The notes beneath the pieces are model-generated. The model ran no database searches, was not told the origin of the DNA, and saw nothing but the letters and a program-made list of their open reading frames with translations. Shown piece by piece: positions 46,061-58,001 of a stretch of 64,000 bases of DNA (positions are counted from its first letter, which is position 1; each line of letters opens with the position of its first letter). The stretch is from Plantago major (Eukaryota > Streptophyta > Magnoliopsida > Lamiales > Plantaginaceae): contig CM048842.1 in assembly GCA_026545765.1 (NCBI GenBank), positions 30,925,167-30,989,166 of the forward strand, written 5' to 3'. The position numbers were made by a program, and so were the translations under genes.

Positions 46061-46458
46061 TCCATAGATCTGCTGATTGTAGAGTTGAAGATTTTGAAGA
46101 TTTGAAGACCAGTTTATTAGGATGTCTACTTGGAGCTTGGTTACTCCTGTTGTCCTAGTTTACTATATAATTTTGTATCATGCTGATTATTTTGTAACTT
46201 ACTTTATCATTTGTAAAAGTTATCTGTGAACTCTCCTTGTAAACATATCTGATGAACCTACTCTCAGATATCAATCTATAAAAAGATAACTTGTCAGCAA
46301 AGATCACACCAAGTAATTTGGTTGATGTTTACTTTCTGCACTTAATTAAATGAATTGAAAAGATCATAAGAAATGATTAAGTGTTGGATTGTTCCCTCTT
46401 TCAAGTTGTAATAGATTTTAAAGATAGTCATCGTTGACTGATCAAAAAGGGGAAAATT
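46061..46458 (+). other. A2 3' untranslated region and polypurine tract
   Basis: No gene. AAAAAGGGGAAAATT (46444-46458) immediately before the LTR start at 46459 is the plus-strand priming polypurine tract. AATATCA/CAGATATC motifs and AT-rich sequence lie upstream. Confidence 0.8.
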
Positions 46459-46838
46459 TGTTAGGAATAGAAGTTTAGATTTTGATCAGCAACTTAATGA
46501 CTTATCTTAGATCAGAAATGTGGTTAGTACTCTTGGTTCACTTGAACACTATAAAAGAGGAAGAGCACTAAGTAAGTTAGTCTAGCAAATCTTATATAGG
46601 ATGTTAGGTCTCTGAATGTAATTTTTATATCTTTTAAGAAGACTAAGAAGAAGGCATCCGGCAGAAGAGTTCAACAAATTTGAAGATTTGAAGACTGCAC
46701 AAGATTGCTGAAGACGAAGGTCATTAGATACCTATGTCCAGATATCTTAAAGAAACAAGTGTTTTTCAATAAACAAGTTTTGCAAAAGATATCTGAGAAC
46801 ACAAGGTTTTTGAACAAGGAAAAGTGCCCACAGAAACT
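46459..46838 (+). repeat. 3' LTR of the A array, first part
   Basis: TGTTAGGAATAGAAG onward follows the 5' LTR (4562 onward) to AAAGTGCCCACAGAAAC, where element C interrupts it. The remainder is at 62018-63255, giving a total length near 1.6 kb. Confidence 0.88.
46834..46838. repeat. Left target-site duplication of C (GAAAC)
   Basis: GAAAC here and at 62018-62022 flank C exactly. Removing C and one copy restores the colinear A LTR sequence GCCCACAGAAACCCACACTC. Confidence 0.93.
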
Positions 46839-48253
46839 GTTGGTCCAGATAACGGCAAAGTAAAAGACTAGAGGGGGTGAATAGTCTTTTAAAACTTTGT
46901 CGATAAACAGTTCTCGAAACACAGGGGTTTACGATACTTAGATTCAGCCTTGGAAGACTTTAAGATAGGTAAGTGCGAAACAATAAGTATGTGTGTGTGC
47001 TTTCTTTGAAAGATAAATCTGAAAGGTAAATAACACGGCAAGTATAGTGGTATACGGAGGTGGCGTAATCCTCCAGCTAATCCACTTGTCTTTACGAGAC
47101 CTAGAATTCACTAGAACAGATAATTGAGTTCACCTTACAAAAATCCTATTCTAAGATTCTTAAACAATTGGTTCCCAACCAAATGTTCCCCCTGAGTTAT
47201 TCCCCAGCTCCTAGAGCTAAGTACTTCCTCTACTCAGATAACGTTGGAGTTATTCCTTGATTTCCCAAATCAAGTACTTCCTCTACTCCACGCCTTGATG
47301 GTGTTGGTTATAAGGTTTTGTCAGAGAGGCTTCTTGTATAACTTTTCAGTTATGTTTCCAGAGAGCCTAATAGAACAAGACTACTTAATACACTTGTTCA
47401 GTGTATGGCAATCTGCTCTTTACTGACCCAAGTAATTGATGTCCGTTCTGGAGAATGAGCTTCCAAAAGGTTATCTGATAGTTCAACTCTGTCACGAATA
47501 ACAATCTCTTGTTAAGGTTCAGGACAACTTAGAACTACTAGTGATTCTTCAAGCAACAGAAAGCTTTCAGAAAGGGTAGTAGAGTGCTTGAGAGAATACT
47601 TTGCTAGATTGTAAGTTTGCAAGTTAGATCGTTCTTCGGTCGTATTTCTCAGCATCTAAGTGTGTGATATTTATAGATGAATTAGAGAGTCGTTGGGATG
47701 TTATCCATCAGACACAATTCAAATTCAGTCTATACTTATCTTGAAATGAGTACTCAGAAGTCCTTGCCTCATATCTCAGAGAGGACTGTGCTTTAGCGGC
47801 TTTTCTGCTGATGCAATTAATGCACATGTAGTATTTCTTGTCCTGTAGTCTTCAACGGATACATTAGCCTTTCTGATGGCTTGCATGCTCCATACTCATG
47901 ATGTTATATGTTCCAGAATCATGTTTCAAAAGTAACTAAATGCACTTAAGAAAGGATTAAGGACATAGTCTTTCCGAGTGAGACTAAACCTTGGTGTCTT
48001 CATAAATCTTGTGCAATCTCCGGTCTTGTAATCTTCAGAAAAGCTCCATTGCTAGGATTGATCTTCATGGTTTTCTTGGAAATAAAACTTACATTCAGAG
48101 ACCTATAATCCTAATACAAGATTTACTAGACTAATCATACTCAGTGATTTCCTCTTTTACAATGTTCAAGTGAACCAAGAGTACTTAATCACCTTTCTGG
48201 CAAAGATAAGAACATGTGATGAATGATCAAAATACTAACAGATATTCGTAACA
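46839..48253 (-). repeat. 3' LTR of Sirevirus C
   Basis: 1415 bp. On the plus strand it begins TGTTGGTCCAGATAACGG and ends TTCGTAACA. A TATA box is at about 47667-47677 on the minus strand. It differs from the other LTR by a few indels and by TACGG/TACGAG for TCTGG/TCTGAG at 47051 and 47092. Confidence 0.93.
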
Positions 48254-48268
48254 AATTTCCCCCTTTTT
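48254..48268 (-). other. Polypurine tract of C
   Basis: The minus strand reads AAAAAGGGGGAAATT directly before the 3' LTR start, as in A2 (46444-46458). Confidence 0.88.
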
Positions 48269-48674
48269 GATCAGTCATCCATAACTATCTTTTAAAGTCC
48301 TATTACGAATTTGTAATCTTGGAAGAGAAAACAATCCACCACTTAATCATTTCAAATGATATTCAATTTTAGTTGAATTAAGTGCAGAAAGTAAAATCAC
48401 AAGAAGTGACCTTTGCTGATTAGTTGTCATCTATTAGAGTGTGTCTGAGAGTATGATCTTCAGATAGGTTCAGTTTACAGAGTAAGATGCAACTTTTACA
48501 GATAGAGAAATTCAGAAACAATCAACAAGATTACAAAAAGTAACAAAACATACTAAGTAAATTAGAACAACAGGAGAGTCCAAGCTCCAAGTAAACATTC
48601 TAAGATACTAGTCTTCAAGTCTTCAAAAATAACTTAAGTTCAGAAACCTCAAGTTCTTCAGCACCCTTTCTGGA

Positions 48675-51600
48675 TTAGTTGGCATAATCATCCACTTTTC
48701 TGCATTCTTGGACATAGTCATAAAGTATCCTTCTGACAGAAAGTTCTGTCTTTCTGGATAAGATACAAATTTCATGGTAACTCTTGCCAAGATTGTAGTT
48801 TTTCTTCAGAAAGTGTTTGACCCAGTAGTATTTTCCCCAGACCCAGGCATGGTCTACTTGCAGCTCAGATAGGTTGAAATACTTGTATATTTCTTCCAGA
48901 TAGTGAATATCATCCAGATATTCATCCTTTGTCATGTAGAATGACTCATAGGGATGAACACCTAGCTTGTTCTGCTTGCTGTAGCTACCATCCAGTTTTC
49001 TTGTCTTGTGCACATCTTCTGGCTTGGGGTAAGGACAAGGAAAAGAAAGGTCCATCTTTCTGGCATCATTTCTCTTTTCAACCTCAAAGTTTAGCCAGGC
49101 ATGAAGGTTCTCATGTTTTAGCAAATTTGGCTTGCCTTCACTCCATTTTAGGATCTGGTTGAAGATGGGAGTTGGAAACTTATCATTGACAAGTAGATGT
49201 TGCGATTCAGGAATCGATACCCTTTCTTGTCTGAGAATGCACCTATATGAAGACTCTTCATTCTTGGTCTTCACATACTCAATGTGGGCATCGGTTGGCT
49301 TTTCTTGATGAGTTTCTTTGTTTGCTCTGCCCGAATATCCCTTCTAGCCTTTACATTGGGTGGCCTTACATCGAGGAGATCTGTGACTCTTTCTTCTGCC
49401 TTGAAATTTGTCTTTGGTGGAAGTCCCTTGAATTGACTTCGTATTTCCAGAAGGGGTTCTGGCTGCTAATGGCCTTGCTGCCAGAGGAGGTTGTAAGGGG
49501 CTTGCTTGCCTTCTTATTTTGTGAATTGGATGTTCATTTGTATCATATTCATCCTCATCATCATCATTGATGTTCCAGTTGTGAGGCTTGCAGCTCTCTT
49601 GACCTCTTACCTCACCTTCTTCTTGATTTTCTTCTTCAGAAGCTTTCTGGTTGTTCCCATCTGAGATCCTAAGGGACTTGGTACCCCTAGTGACCATACT
49701 TCTCAGCTTTATGGCTAGTTGATGCGGAACAACTTCTTGACGAGGTGTCTCCAGTGGTGTCCTTAATGACTAGTTGACTTGAGGAGGGGAGATTTGATTG
49801 TTTTATTTTTCTTCCTCTGCCTTTCTGAGGCATCTCTCCTTCCCCCTTAGTCATGAATGACTGACTCATGATAGCATAAGCTTCAAAGAGTGATTCACTG
49901 TTCTTCTTGAGGTTGTTATGCACCCTGACCAATTCTTGGATTTCTTCTTTCATGTCCTTGTTTTGCCTAACCAACACTTGCTCTTTTCTCTTGAGCTCTT
50001 CAAGAGGCTTTAGAATAGCCTCAGCTTGTCGAGTAGCAAAGGTAGCATCTGCTAGTGCTTGATTGGCATTGTTGCAGTCTTCTTCCCTGATCAGAGCTAA
50101 GTCTTTCTGAGAGAGAGCTATGCTGGTTGCTCTATTTAGCAATCTGTGACGAATCTTTCATCTCTTCGGGATTTTGTAGGACTTGGTTGTCTTGAGCAAC
50201 AAGTCTGTCTCTTAGTTCAAGAAAGCAATGTTCTTGACTGTAAATCAAATCCTTGAAGCATCTGGACCAGAGAAAATTTGAGGAGCCAAAAGGGCTAGCT
50301 TTTCCTTAGTGATTAGCCTCTCATCTTCTGCTTAGGAGATCAAGTTTGGGTTTAATTCAACATCACTCTCATAATCCTTTTCTTGGATTGTTTGCAGAGT
50401 GGCAATCTTTTGTTTGCCTTTGAGTATCTTGCCTACGAGAAGTAGAAGGTCTTTCTGATGCAGCCTTAGCATAATGCTCTTCATCATCATTGTCATCCAT
50501 GACATCTATCTTAGCAGCAGTGACAACGATGGAATTTTTCAACAACCTTTGCTCTTCTAGGAGTGCCAGTTCCTTAGCATTAGCTTCTCTGAGCTTTTCA
50601 AGTTTGGCTTCTTTTTCTTCAATAAGAGCTTGACACTCTAAGTTGATTCTCTTCTCCTCTTCCAACTTAAATCTGAGTTGTTCAATCCACGAACTTCGAT
50701 GGGCTGTGATTTCTTCAATTGTGTCTTGTTCAGCCTGTTGGGTATTTTGATGAGACTTTGGTGGTGATGATGATGGGGCTTTCAGAGCATTGGAAGGAGT
50801 AGCCTTTTCTGCACTTCTTTTGCTAACTTTCTGAATCCCGCCGTTTCCAAGTTGGGGATCATCATTCTGATCATCATCATCATCATCCTTTTTCTTGTCT
50901 TCTTGACTTGGATGCTCAGAAGGAGGTTCTTGGTAGCCATTCTCATCAGTTTCCTCCTCATCTTCAGAAACCAGGTTGATCACATTAGGAAGTGTGATCA
51001 TCCTCCCATTTACTTCTTCTTGCTAAGAAGGGTAGGTTGTGAGCTTGGTGGGCAAGGCAGGATGGGTCACCATCTGCTCTTGGGTTTGAGCATCAGCAGC
51101 TTGAAAGTCTGCTAGGAGTCTTTGTGCTACTTCATTTAAGAAGTTATCATCCATCAGAGTGGCAAAAGAATATGATTACTGGGAAACATAGCATGGATAT
51201 GGTCTTCCAGATTGATTGCTATGGCCCTTTTCTCTGGGATGTCAATTACTCTTGCAATTTCAGAATGATCGGCCTTTCTGAGTTTCTGCCATTGTCTGAA
51301 GCACTTTAGATGTTTCTTGAGAGTGTGCTTCTTAAAGACTTGGAGTAAGTTGAGTGGCACTAGACTTTGAGCCTGAAAGAAAGGGATCAAGTTAGTTTTG
51401 TTCAAACTACTTGTGTTAGTATCTGTGTGCAAAAGTAAGCTTTCTGAGCATACCTGTGTAGAAACACTAGGCTCATTTGCTTGGACTTCTGCTTGTTTGG
51501 GCACAGAGGCCTCAGATACCTTGATGTGAGGAGAAGTCTGATCCTCAGCATCCTTTCTTTTTGATTGAACCTGAGAAATAGAATCAAATATGTGTAGAAA

Positions 51601-53734
51601 ACAGATAAGTGGAAAAATGCTTTCTGAGACTTCACTTACTTCCAAGTGAGCAAGCTTAGTGGAATCTTTCTCAGAAACCTTGGGGGTTTCTGGAACCTTT
51701 TCTTCAGATACTGCTTGTTCAGCAGTTTTAGTTTCTCTTGGAGGAGATAAGATCACATTCTCTCCGTCCAAGTGTTCTTCTGATTGAGCCTGTAAGATAG
51801 AACAAACATATTGATTAAGTAGTGAATTTTACCAAAATTTTCTTAAAGAAAGTTTACTGATACTTACCTTCTCAACAGAAGGCTCAGTAACTACTTCCTC
51901 AGAGTGCTTTTCAGCCTCTGGAAAATCTTGGTGTTGGGGTGTTGGTTCCACCTCCACTACTTTCTCAGTTGTAGCCTAATAAGAGTCATTTAAGAATATC
52001 AGAACATAAGATTAGAGCAATTTTAAGTTAGTTATTTCTTGTTCAGAGATAACTTTAGTACCTGTGGAACAGGCTCTTCTTGATGTTCTGAGGTTGGAGT
52101 AACCTCTTCTTGATTGAAGGGAGTGGACAAGTTTTCTTCCCCCTGAAATTGTGTCTCCAAGTTGGCCTGAATAGAGTCAGGCTGAGTTTGGGTCTCTTGG
52201 ACTAGTGGAGTTTCCAAAGCCTCTCTTTGCTCATTGTTGGTCTCCTCTACAATATCTTTCTGAGTCTCCATCTCAGTTTGATCCCTTTCTGAGAGTTGAG
52301 CTCTCTCAGAAGGTTGAGGAACCTATCTGAAACGAGGTTTTCTTGACCACATTAAGTGCTGGCATTGTGAATGTGGAAGCTATGTCAACATCTTCCATCA
52401 CTCTATCTTCCTCATCCAGGCCTTCTTCTTCCTGCTGGACAGAGGGGCTCCTTTCTTTCTGAAATTTGAGCTTGATGCTCCTCCATGGGTCTCAATCTGG
52501 ACTTTTGAATACTTGTGTAAGTACTACATCATCATCGAGTCATTGTCAGTTGGGTGACCAATCTATGATATTTCTATCATCTGGAGATTTCTGGGCACTG
52601 TCTCGAATTCTTGGGGCTTCTGGTGTTGCCTTTTGGCGAACAACATCTTACGAGATCTTGTCTCCGAGAAGGTTGTGCTTTTGTACACTTTGGGACTTAG
52701 AGGCTTTCTTGCTTTGAGTCCTCTTTCTCTCTTGTAACAGCTGGAGGTTGGCGGGAGCTTGCTCGAGACCTCTTCACCTTCTTTGGCGACTTCAAGCTCT
52801 TTTGCCTCTTTCGAGCTTTCTCGACAATTCTCTCCTTTTCTTCAAAGGCATGTCTGAAAAGAGAGTTGGTGACTGGGATTTCTTGTCTCTTTCTGAGAGT
52901 TATTCCCATTGTTTCCAGAATGTAGCAAATTCTGAGACCAAAATGCATATTGGCCTTTGTCTCAGCAAGGCCATTGATGATTTTAGGCTCAAATTCCTCA
53001 ATGTGCCCAAGAAATTTGTTGAAGGCGTACTTCCCCCAATTGAAGTGGGTTTCCTGCCCTTCATGCATCTTATTCAGAAGATGCATCATCATCCATCTCT
53101 CCATGCGTATCTGGTCTACTCCACCTTTGTTGCCATCAAAGCAATGGACTAGAATGAGAGCCAAAGTACTCCAGTGTTTCTGGAGATGACTGGTTCTGAT
53201 GGCTTTCAGAACAAAGTTTGCTGGGCAACCCTTTGCATTTTCAATCTGGATTGCCTCAAATAGCTCCTTAACACTTTGAATCATGGAGGCATCCCTGATG
53301 TTGATGTCGTCAATCGGAATAAGTTGCAGAAAGTCTTGTAGTCTAGGACAATTTCTTGTCCTTGAACTTCAGTCTGCATGTACTTCTCTTCTACATCATT
53401 CACAACTTTTGTGAAGATTTTGGAGTTGTTGTAGAACTCCAACACATCCAGTGTGGATAGTCCACTGGGTGTAGCACACAGAAACTTGTAGATATGGGAA
53501 CTTTTCAACATTCCCAATATCAGTTTTCTATCTGCTTTTGAAGAAATGACTGCAGAAACATATTTCTTCACAAGAAAAGCTCCCCAATTCATCTTGTGAC
53601 TTGGATTCGGTCGGAAGGGTAAACTCTCCTAGAAGGCATTTATTCAACACCTTGAGTTCTTTTCCTCCTTGCTTTTCGGGGGAGCGGATGATCTTGACCT
53701 TAGGGTTCTTGGTGGTCATCTTCTTTGGTGCCAT
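48675..53734 (-). pseudogene. C extra 3' (env-like) gene with introns
   Basis: Start 53734 (MAPKKMTTKNPKVK). N-terminal domain in 53592-52697: KYVSAVISSKADRKLILGML, LEFYNNSKIF, HWSTLALILVHCFDG and ERWMMMHLLNK, as in A2, ending in a basic KKVKRSRASSRQ tail. The linker at 52330-52062 is the exon ending PVPQ. Four introns lie between 52061 and 51373. The last exon has HTLKKHLKCFRQWQKL, an acidic DDDDDDQND run (about 50880), coiled coil (50720-50560), then 50142-49344 and the C-terminal domain 49274-48675 with HPYESFYMTKDEY and HAWVWGKYYWVKHF, ending DDYAN. About seven shifts or stops separate these stretches. Product unknown; nuclear-type charge pattern, no membrane segment. Confidence 0.78.
51373..52061 (-). 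other. Four introns and three phase-0 exons in the C extra gene
   Basis: On the minus strand: intron 52061-51976 (GTACTA...TTATTAG, 86 bp), exon 51975-51868 (108), intron 51867-51790 (GTAAGTATC...CTTACAG, 78), exon 51789-51640 (150), intron 51639-51571 (GTAAGTG...TTCTCAG, 69), exon 51570-51454 (117), intron 51453-51373 (GTATGC...CTTTCAG, 81). All exons are multiples of three and the borders match A1. Two donors are perfect GTAAGT. The last two introns are multiples of three with no stop, so unspliced RNA would read through, giving the open frame 51771-51154. The A intron 1 is absent: C runs straight through at ATTCAG-GCCAAC (about 52169). Confidence 0.8.
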
Positions 53735-53929
53735 CTCTTATATAGAGTCTTTGAGTGAGTGTTTACAGATGGGTTTTGCAAGAATAATCGAGATTAGTCT
53801 ATCTTTTCAGAAGACTAAGCACAAGAAGTTGAGTTGCAGAAGAAGTTTTGCAGAAAATCTTGAGAGGTTTTGCTATTTTGATGCAAGTATGAAATTTCGG
53901 ATTTGGTAAAAGTGTTTGTCTTTTGCCCA

Positions 53930-54125
53930 ATTCCTATATATATATAGCAGACAAAACGTACATAGATACAACATACATATAACTTAGTATGAATGTGTGT
54001 CTTTGTATCTGCATAGGCGTGGTATCACACACGTTTCTCATTAAAAGCTTAGTGGGCCACGTCTGAATTTCTAAATAGACATTACTTGCTTTGTTTTAAT
54101 CTCAGCCGTTGAGATCAAACATTTA
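53930..54125 (-). promoter_or_regulatory. Putative internal promoter of the C extra gene
   Basis: On the minus strand: TTTGATCTCAACGG-CTGAGATTAAA (54121-54096) inverted repeat, CAGACGTGGCCCACTAAGC (54065-54047) with ACGTGG, and CTATATATATATAGG (53947-53933) as TATA box, about 200 bp before the ATG at 53734. Same order as the other three copies. 53735-53930 is the AT-rich leader; 54126-54655 is pol 3' flank without a gene. Confidence 0.6.
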
Positions 54126-54654
54126 TACATCACAGGCTTATATTGAATATCTTGTAATGATATCAATCAACAAATGGTAATGTGCCGACTTGATGGATTT
54201 TTAATATGCTACATTCATTGTGTCACTTAGTAAAGAGTAGGAACACTTAATCGTTTGAGCTTATCATTCTGAGTGTCAAGTCCTTATCTATATATTGTTT
54301 ATCATGAAAATGGTAAAAATACAAGACATTGGACATGTTTGACTCCCAGAATTTATGTTTTTCGGGCTTTATGTGTCTTTTCTCTTTATGACTAAATAGT
54401 TTCCTAAATTCAAGAATCAGAAACTTCAGTTGTTTGAATGTATTTGACCCACTCTTAGTAAGTAAGTTCTAGTCTTATTTACTCATTGAGTGTGTACCAA
54501 CCTTTGCCTTTCTGGATACCCGTTCCAGAAATGTTTTGCCTTCAGTGTTGCTACTCGAAACCTTTGCATCACTTCTTAACAACTTGGCTTTACGAGCATG
54601 TTCTCGAGGCACCTTCTTTTCTACCTTGCTCACTCAGACTTTAGAGATTCAGGA

Positions 54655-56110
54655 CATTTTTCAGTCATTCGGCAACTCCATCAACCCAAGATTATGTCTT
54701 AAGGTCAAGAACCGGCTTTCTTGTAGGGGCTTGGTGAAGATATCTGCAAGTTGGTCATCTGTGCCAATCTTGAGTATCTCTATATTGCCGTTTTCAACAT
54801 GGTCTCCGATGAAGTGGTGTCTAACATCAATGTGCTTTGTTCTGGCATGGAACTTGGGATTCTGTGTGATTGCAATTGCACTTGTGTTGTCACAGAAAAT
54901 AGGAGTTTTCTCTTCATTGAGTCCATAGTCTCTGAGTTGGTGTTGAATCCACAGAATTTGTGTTGCACAACAACCAGCAACAATATATTCAGCCTCTGTG
55001 GTAGAAGTTGCAATTGAGTTTTGCTTCTTGCTAAACCATGAGATAAGTTTTGTTCCCAGAAACTGACAAGTTCTTGAGGTACTTTTCCTATCAAGCATTG
55101 ATCCAGCATAGTCAGCATCTGAGTAACCAGCCAAACTCAATCCACCTTCTTTAGGATACCACAAACCTACATTTACTGTACCTTTCACATACCTTAATAC
55201 TTTCATAGCAATGTTGTAGTGTGATTGCATTGGATTTGTTTGAAATCTAGCACACTCATTGCATATTGAATATCAGTGCGCTTGCGATGGGTAAAGTAGT
55301 GAACCTATTAATTTCCTATACTTGTGTTCTTCAACACTCTTATCTGATTCAGTATAGGTCATTTGGTTCCTATGCTCATAGGTATCTTAGCATTCTTTTC
55401 AGAGGGCTTAAGATTGAACTTTGTGAGCATGTCTTCTGCATACTTTGTCTGACTAATGAATATTCCATCATTGAGTTGCTTGACTTGCAATCCAAGGAAA
55501 TAGTTCAATTCTCCCATCATGCTCATCTCAAACTTATTTTTCATAAGATTTGCAAAGTCATCACAAAGTTGCTTGTCCTTAGATCCAAATATAATGTCAT
55601 CAACATAAACTTGAACTAAGGCGTTTCCCATCATGATTTAAGGTAAATAAAGTTTTATCAACTTCACCTTTCTTGAAACCACTTTCCGAAGGTATTTGGC
55701 CAAAGTGTCATACCATGCTCTTGGAGCTGTTTTGATCCATATAGAGCTTTACATGGTTTATAGACCATTCTACTTTCTGAGGAAACTTCAAAACCAGGTG
55801 GTTGTTCAACACAGACTTCCTCAGCAAGTTCACCATTCAAGAATGCACTTTTGACATCCATCTGATAAACTTTAAAGTCTTTATGAGCTGCAAAGGCCAG
55901 AAAGAGTCTTATCGCATCAATCGGCAAGCTGGTGCATATGACTCATCAAAATCTAAACCTTGATGCAGGTGAATCCCTTGGCAACCAACCTTGCTTTGTT
56001 TACGGTTATTTCACCAGATTCATTCATCTTGTTTACGAAAACCCACTTGGTTCCAATCACGGATATTCCTTCTACAAATGGAACTAGTTTCCGGACTTTG
56101 TTTCTTTCAA
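54655..56110 (-). pseudogene. C reverse transcriptase and RNase H
   Basis: Minus strand. The RVT_2 start and KWVFVNKMNE-like region lie near 56060-55990 in a shifted frame. 55927-55664 has [13 protein letters not shown] (catalytic Asp) and VEQPPGFEV. 55634-55359 has [15 protein letters not shown] with the YVDD pair and the [18 protein letters not shown] block. 55230-54661 is RNase H with [48 protein letters not shown] and FTKPLQ, open to the natural stop. Three or four shifts separate the parts. The codon that is TAA in A1 is glutamine here. Confidence 0.88.
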
Positions 56111-57600
56111 GCGATCGACTCTTCTTGCATTGCAGAGATCCAGTCTTGGTCTCTTAATGCTTTTTCAATAGTTTTAGGTTCAATGTTTGAGATGAAACAT
56201 CCAAAGAGAGAATTAGCATTTTCGGCTATTGCTCTCCTAGTCCTAACACCTTGATTGATTGGTCCAATCACATACTTTGCAGGATGATCCTTGATCCATC
56301 TCATCATGGGTTTGCGGCTAGTAGGGTCAACATCTATGTGATCTGAGTGTGAATCACTATGATTATGACTTGATACTTCTTCAGTATCTATGACATTTTG
56401 TACCACAGAAGGGCGTTGAATGTCTGACACTTGCTCAGTGTGAGGGCTTTTTGGGACATGCCTACCAGAGAGGTCATTACCAGAATTAGCTCTCTGATGA
56501 ACATCTTCAGTTTCCATTTCTGGAATTCTCATAGGAAATTCTTCATCATGTCTGAGAATCATCTGGTTGTTACTAGGCATTTCATGCTTTTCTTCGTCAG
56601 AGTCATCCTCTCTTTCCATAATGATGTTTTTCCTTTACGAGGTTCTTCTTGAGAATCCTTTAACATTAGTTCCTTGAACCTTTACGAGAGTTCATCATCA
56701 AGGGTGATTTCTTGCTTTCTTCATAGAATACAACATGGCGATTCTTCAATCTTCTTTGATCTTTTGTTGTAAACTCTGTAAGCTTTGCTATTCATAGAAT
56801 AACCAAGAAACACTCCTTCATCTGCCTTTGGTTGAAATGTTCTTAGATACTCTTTTCCATTGTTAAGAACAAAACATCTACAACCAAACACTTTCAGATG
56901 TTTAATATTAGGGGGTCTACCAACCAAGAGCTCATAAGGGGTCTTGTCATGGTGTTTGTTTATCAAACATACATTACGAGTGTAGCATCTTTGTAGCTTC
57001 AACCCAATAAACTTCACTTATTTGATGTCGTGACATTGTCCTTTGCCTCTTCAAGGGTTCTGTTTTCCTTTCTGCAACACCATTTTGTTACGGTGTTCTT
57101 CGAGAGGAAAGTTGATGTTGTATACCTTTTCTTTGTACAAAACTCCTTTATGTCTTGGTTGACAAATTGATTACCATAGTGCATTACGATTGCGGATACC
57201 TTGTCATTTTCATGACTTCAAGCTTATTTAGCAAGTTTGGTATCTCCACCCTAGCATCGATTTATGCTTGAAAAGACAAGAGAATCTTGAGAAGTCATCT
57301 ACAACAACGGACCATACTTCTTTCTGCATAACTAGTTAGATGATTCAAAAAGATCCATGTGTAATAGTTGCAGTGGTCTAACACTAGAGTGTCTGGTTTT
57401 GGACTTGAAAGAAATATTGGATTGTTTCCCCATCTCACAGGCATAACAGATACCATCCTTTATGAAAGATGTTTTGGGAAGGCCAACCACTAACTCTTTC
57501 TTGGCAAGTTTGTTCAGTGTTTTGAAATTCAAGTGACTCATTCTTTTGTGCCATAACCAGTGCTCTTCTGTGTGACCAAATTGACTCACCATGAGACATT
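56107..57600 (-). pseudogene. C integrase
   Basis: Minus strand. 57592-57332 carries the pre-integrase zinc region (HTEEHWLWHKRMSHLNFKTL, ICYACEMGKQ) and the core start HMDLFESS. 57330-57020 covers the rest of the core in shifted frames (the KNRTLEE-type block near 57050). 57017-56721 has TPYELLVGRPP, GCRCFVLNNGK and YSMNSKAYRVYNKRS. 56619-56107 is the acidic linker into reverse transcriptase, without an in-frame stop. TTTACGAG at 56681 stands where B gives the complement TTTCTGAG, and 56634 shows the same change. Confidence 0.85.
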
Positions 57601-57652
57601 CTTCAGTTGTGGCAGATGCCCAATCGGCAACATAAAGACATCCTTTCCGCCT

Positions 57653-58000
57653 TTACCAAGGTATGCACTTTGACTCATTGTCAATAAGTTTGCAATACTT
57701 TGCTTTGAATTTTACAGTAAATCCCTTGTCTGCATACTGGCTCATGCTAAATATATTGTATTTCAAACCCTTAACATGTAATACGTCAATAATTGTTAAA
57801 GATCCCAATTTGTCCTTGCCAAATCCCAGAGAGGGATATAATTCTCCTCCAGCAAATCTGATGTCTGGTCCATTGTTGCAAGCTTTGTAGTTGACCAGAT
57901 TTGGTTTGTCTCCTGTAATGTGCTTTCCGCATCCACTATCAAATAGCCATTGAGCCTTAGTCCAAGAGGCGTTCTGCACAAAATAGGAAACAGGAGTTAG
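57653..58000 (-). pseudogene. C protease
   Basis: The minus-strand frame 57979-57653 reads WLFDSGCGKHITGDK (active-site Asp in DSG), IRFAGGELYPSLGFG and IIDVLHVKGLKYNIFSMSQ, the copia protease core and its exit. It is the best protease copy in the window; A1 loses the frame after LHVK. It processes Gag-Pol in the particle. Confidence 0.88.
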
Positions 58001-58001
58001 G

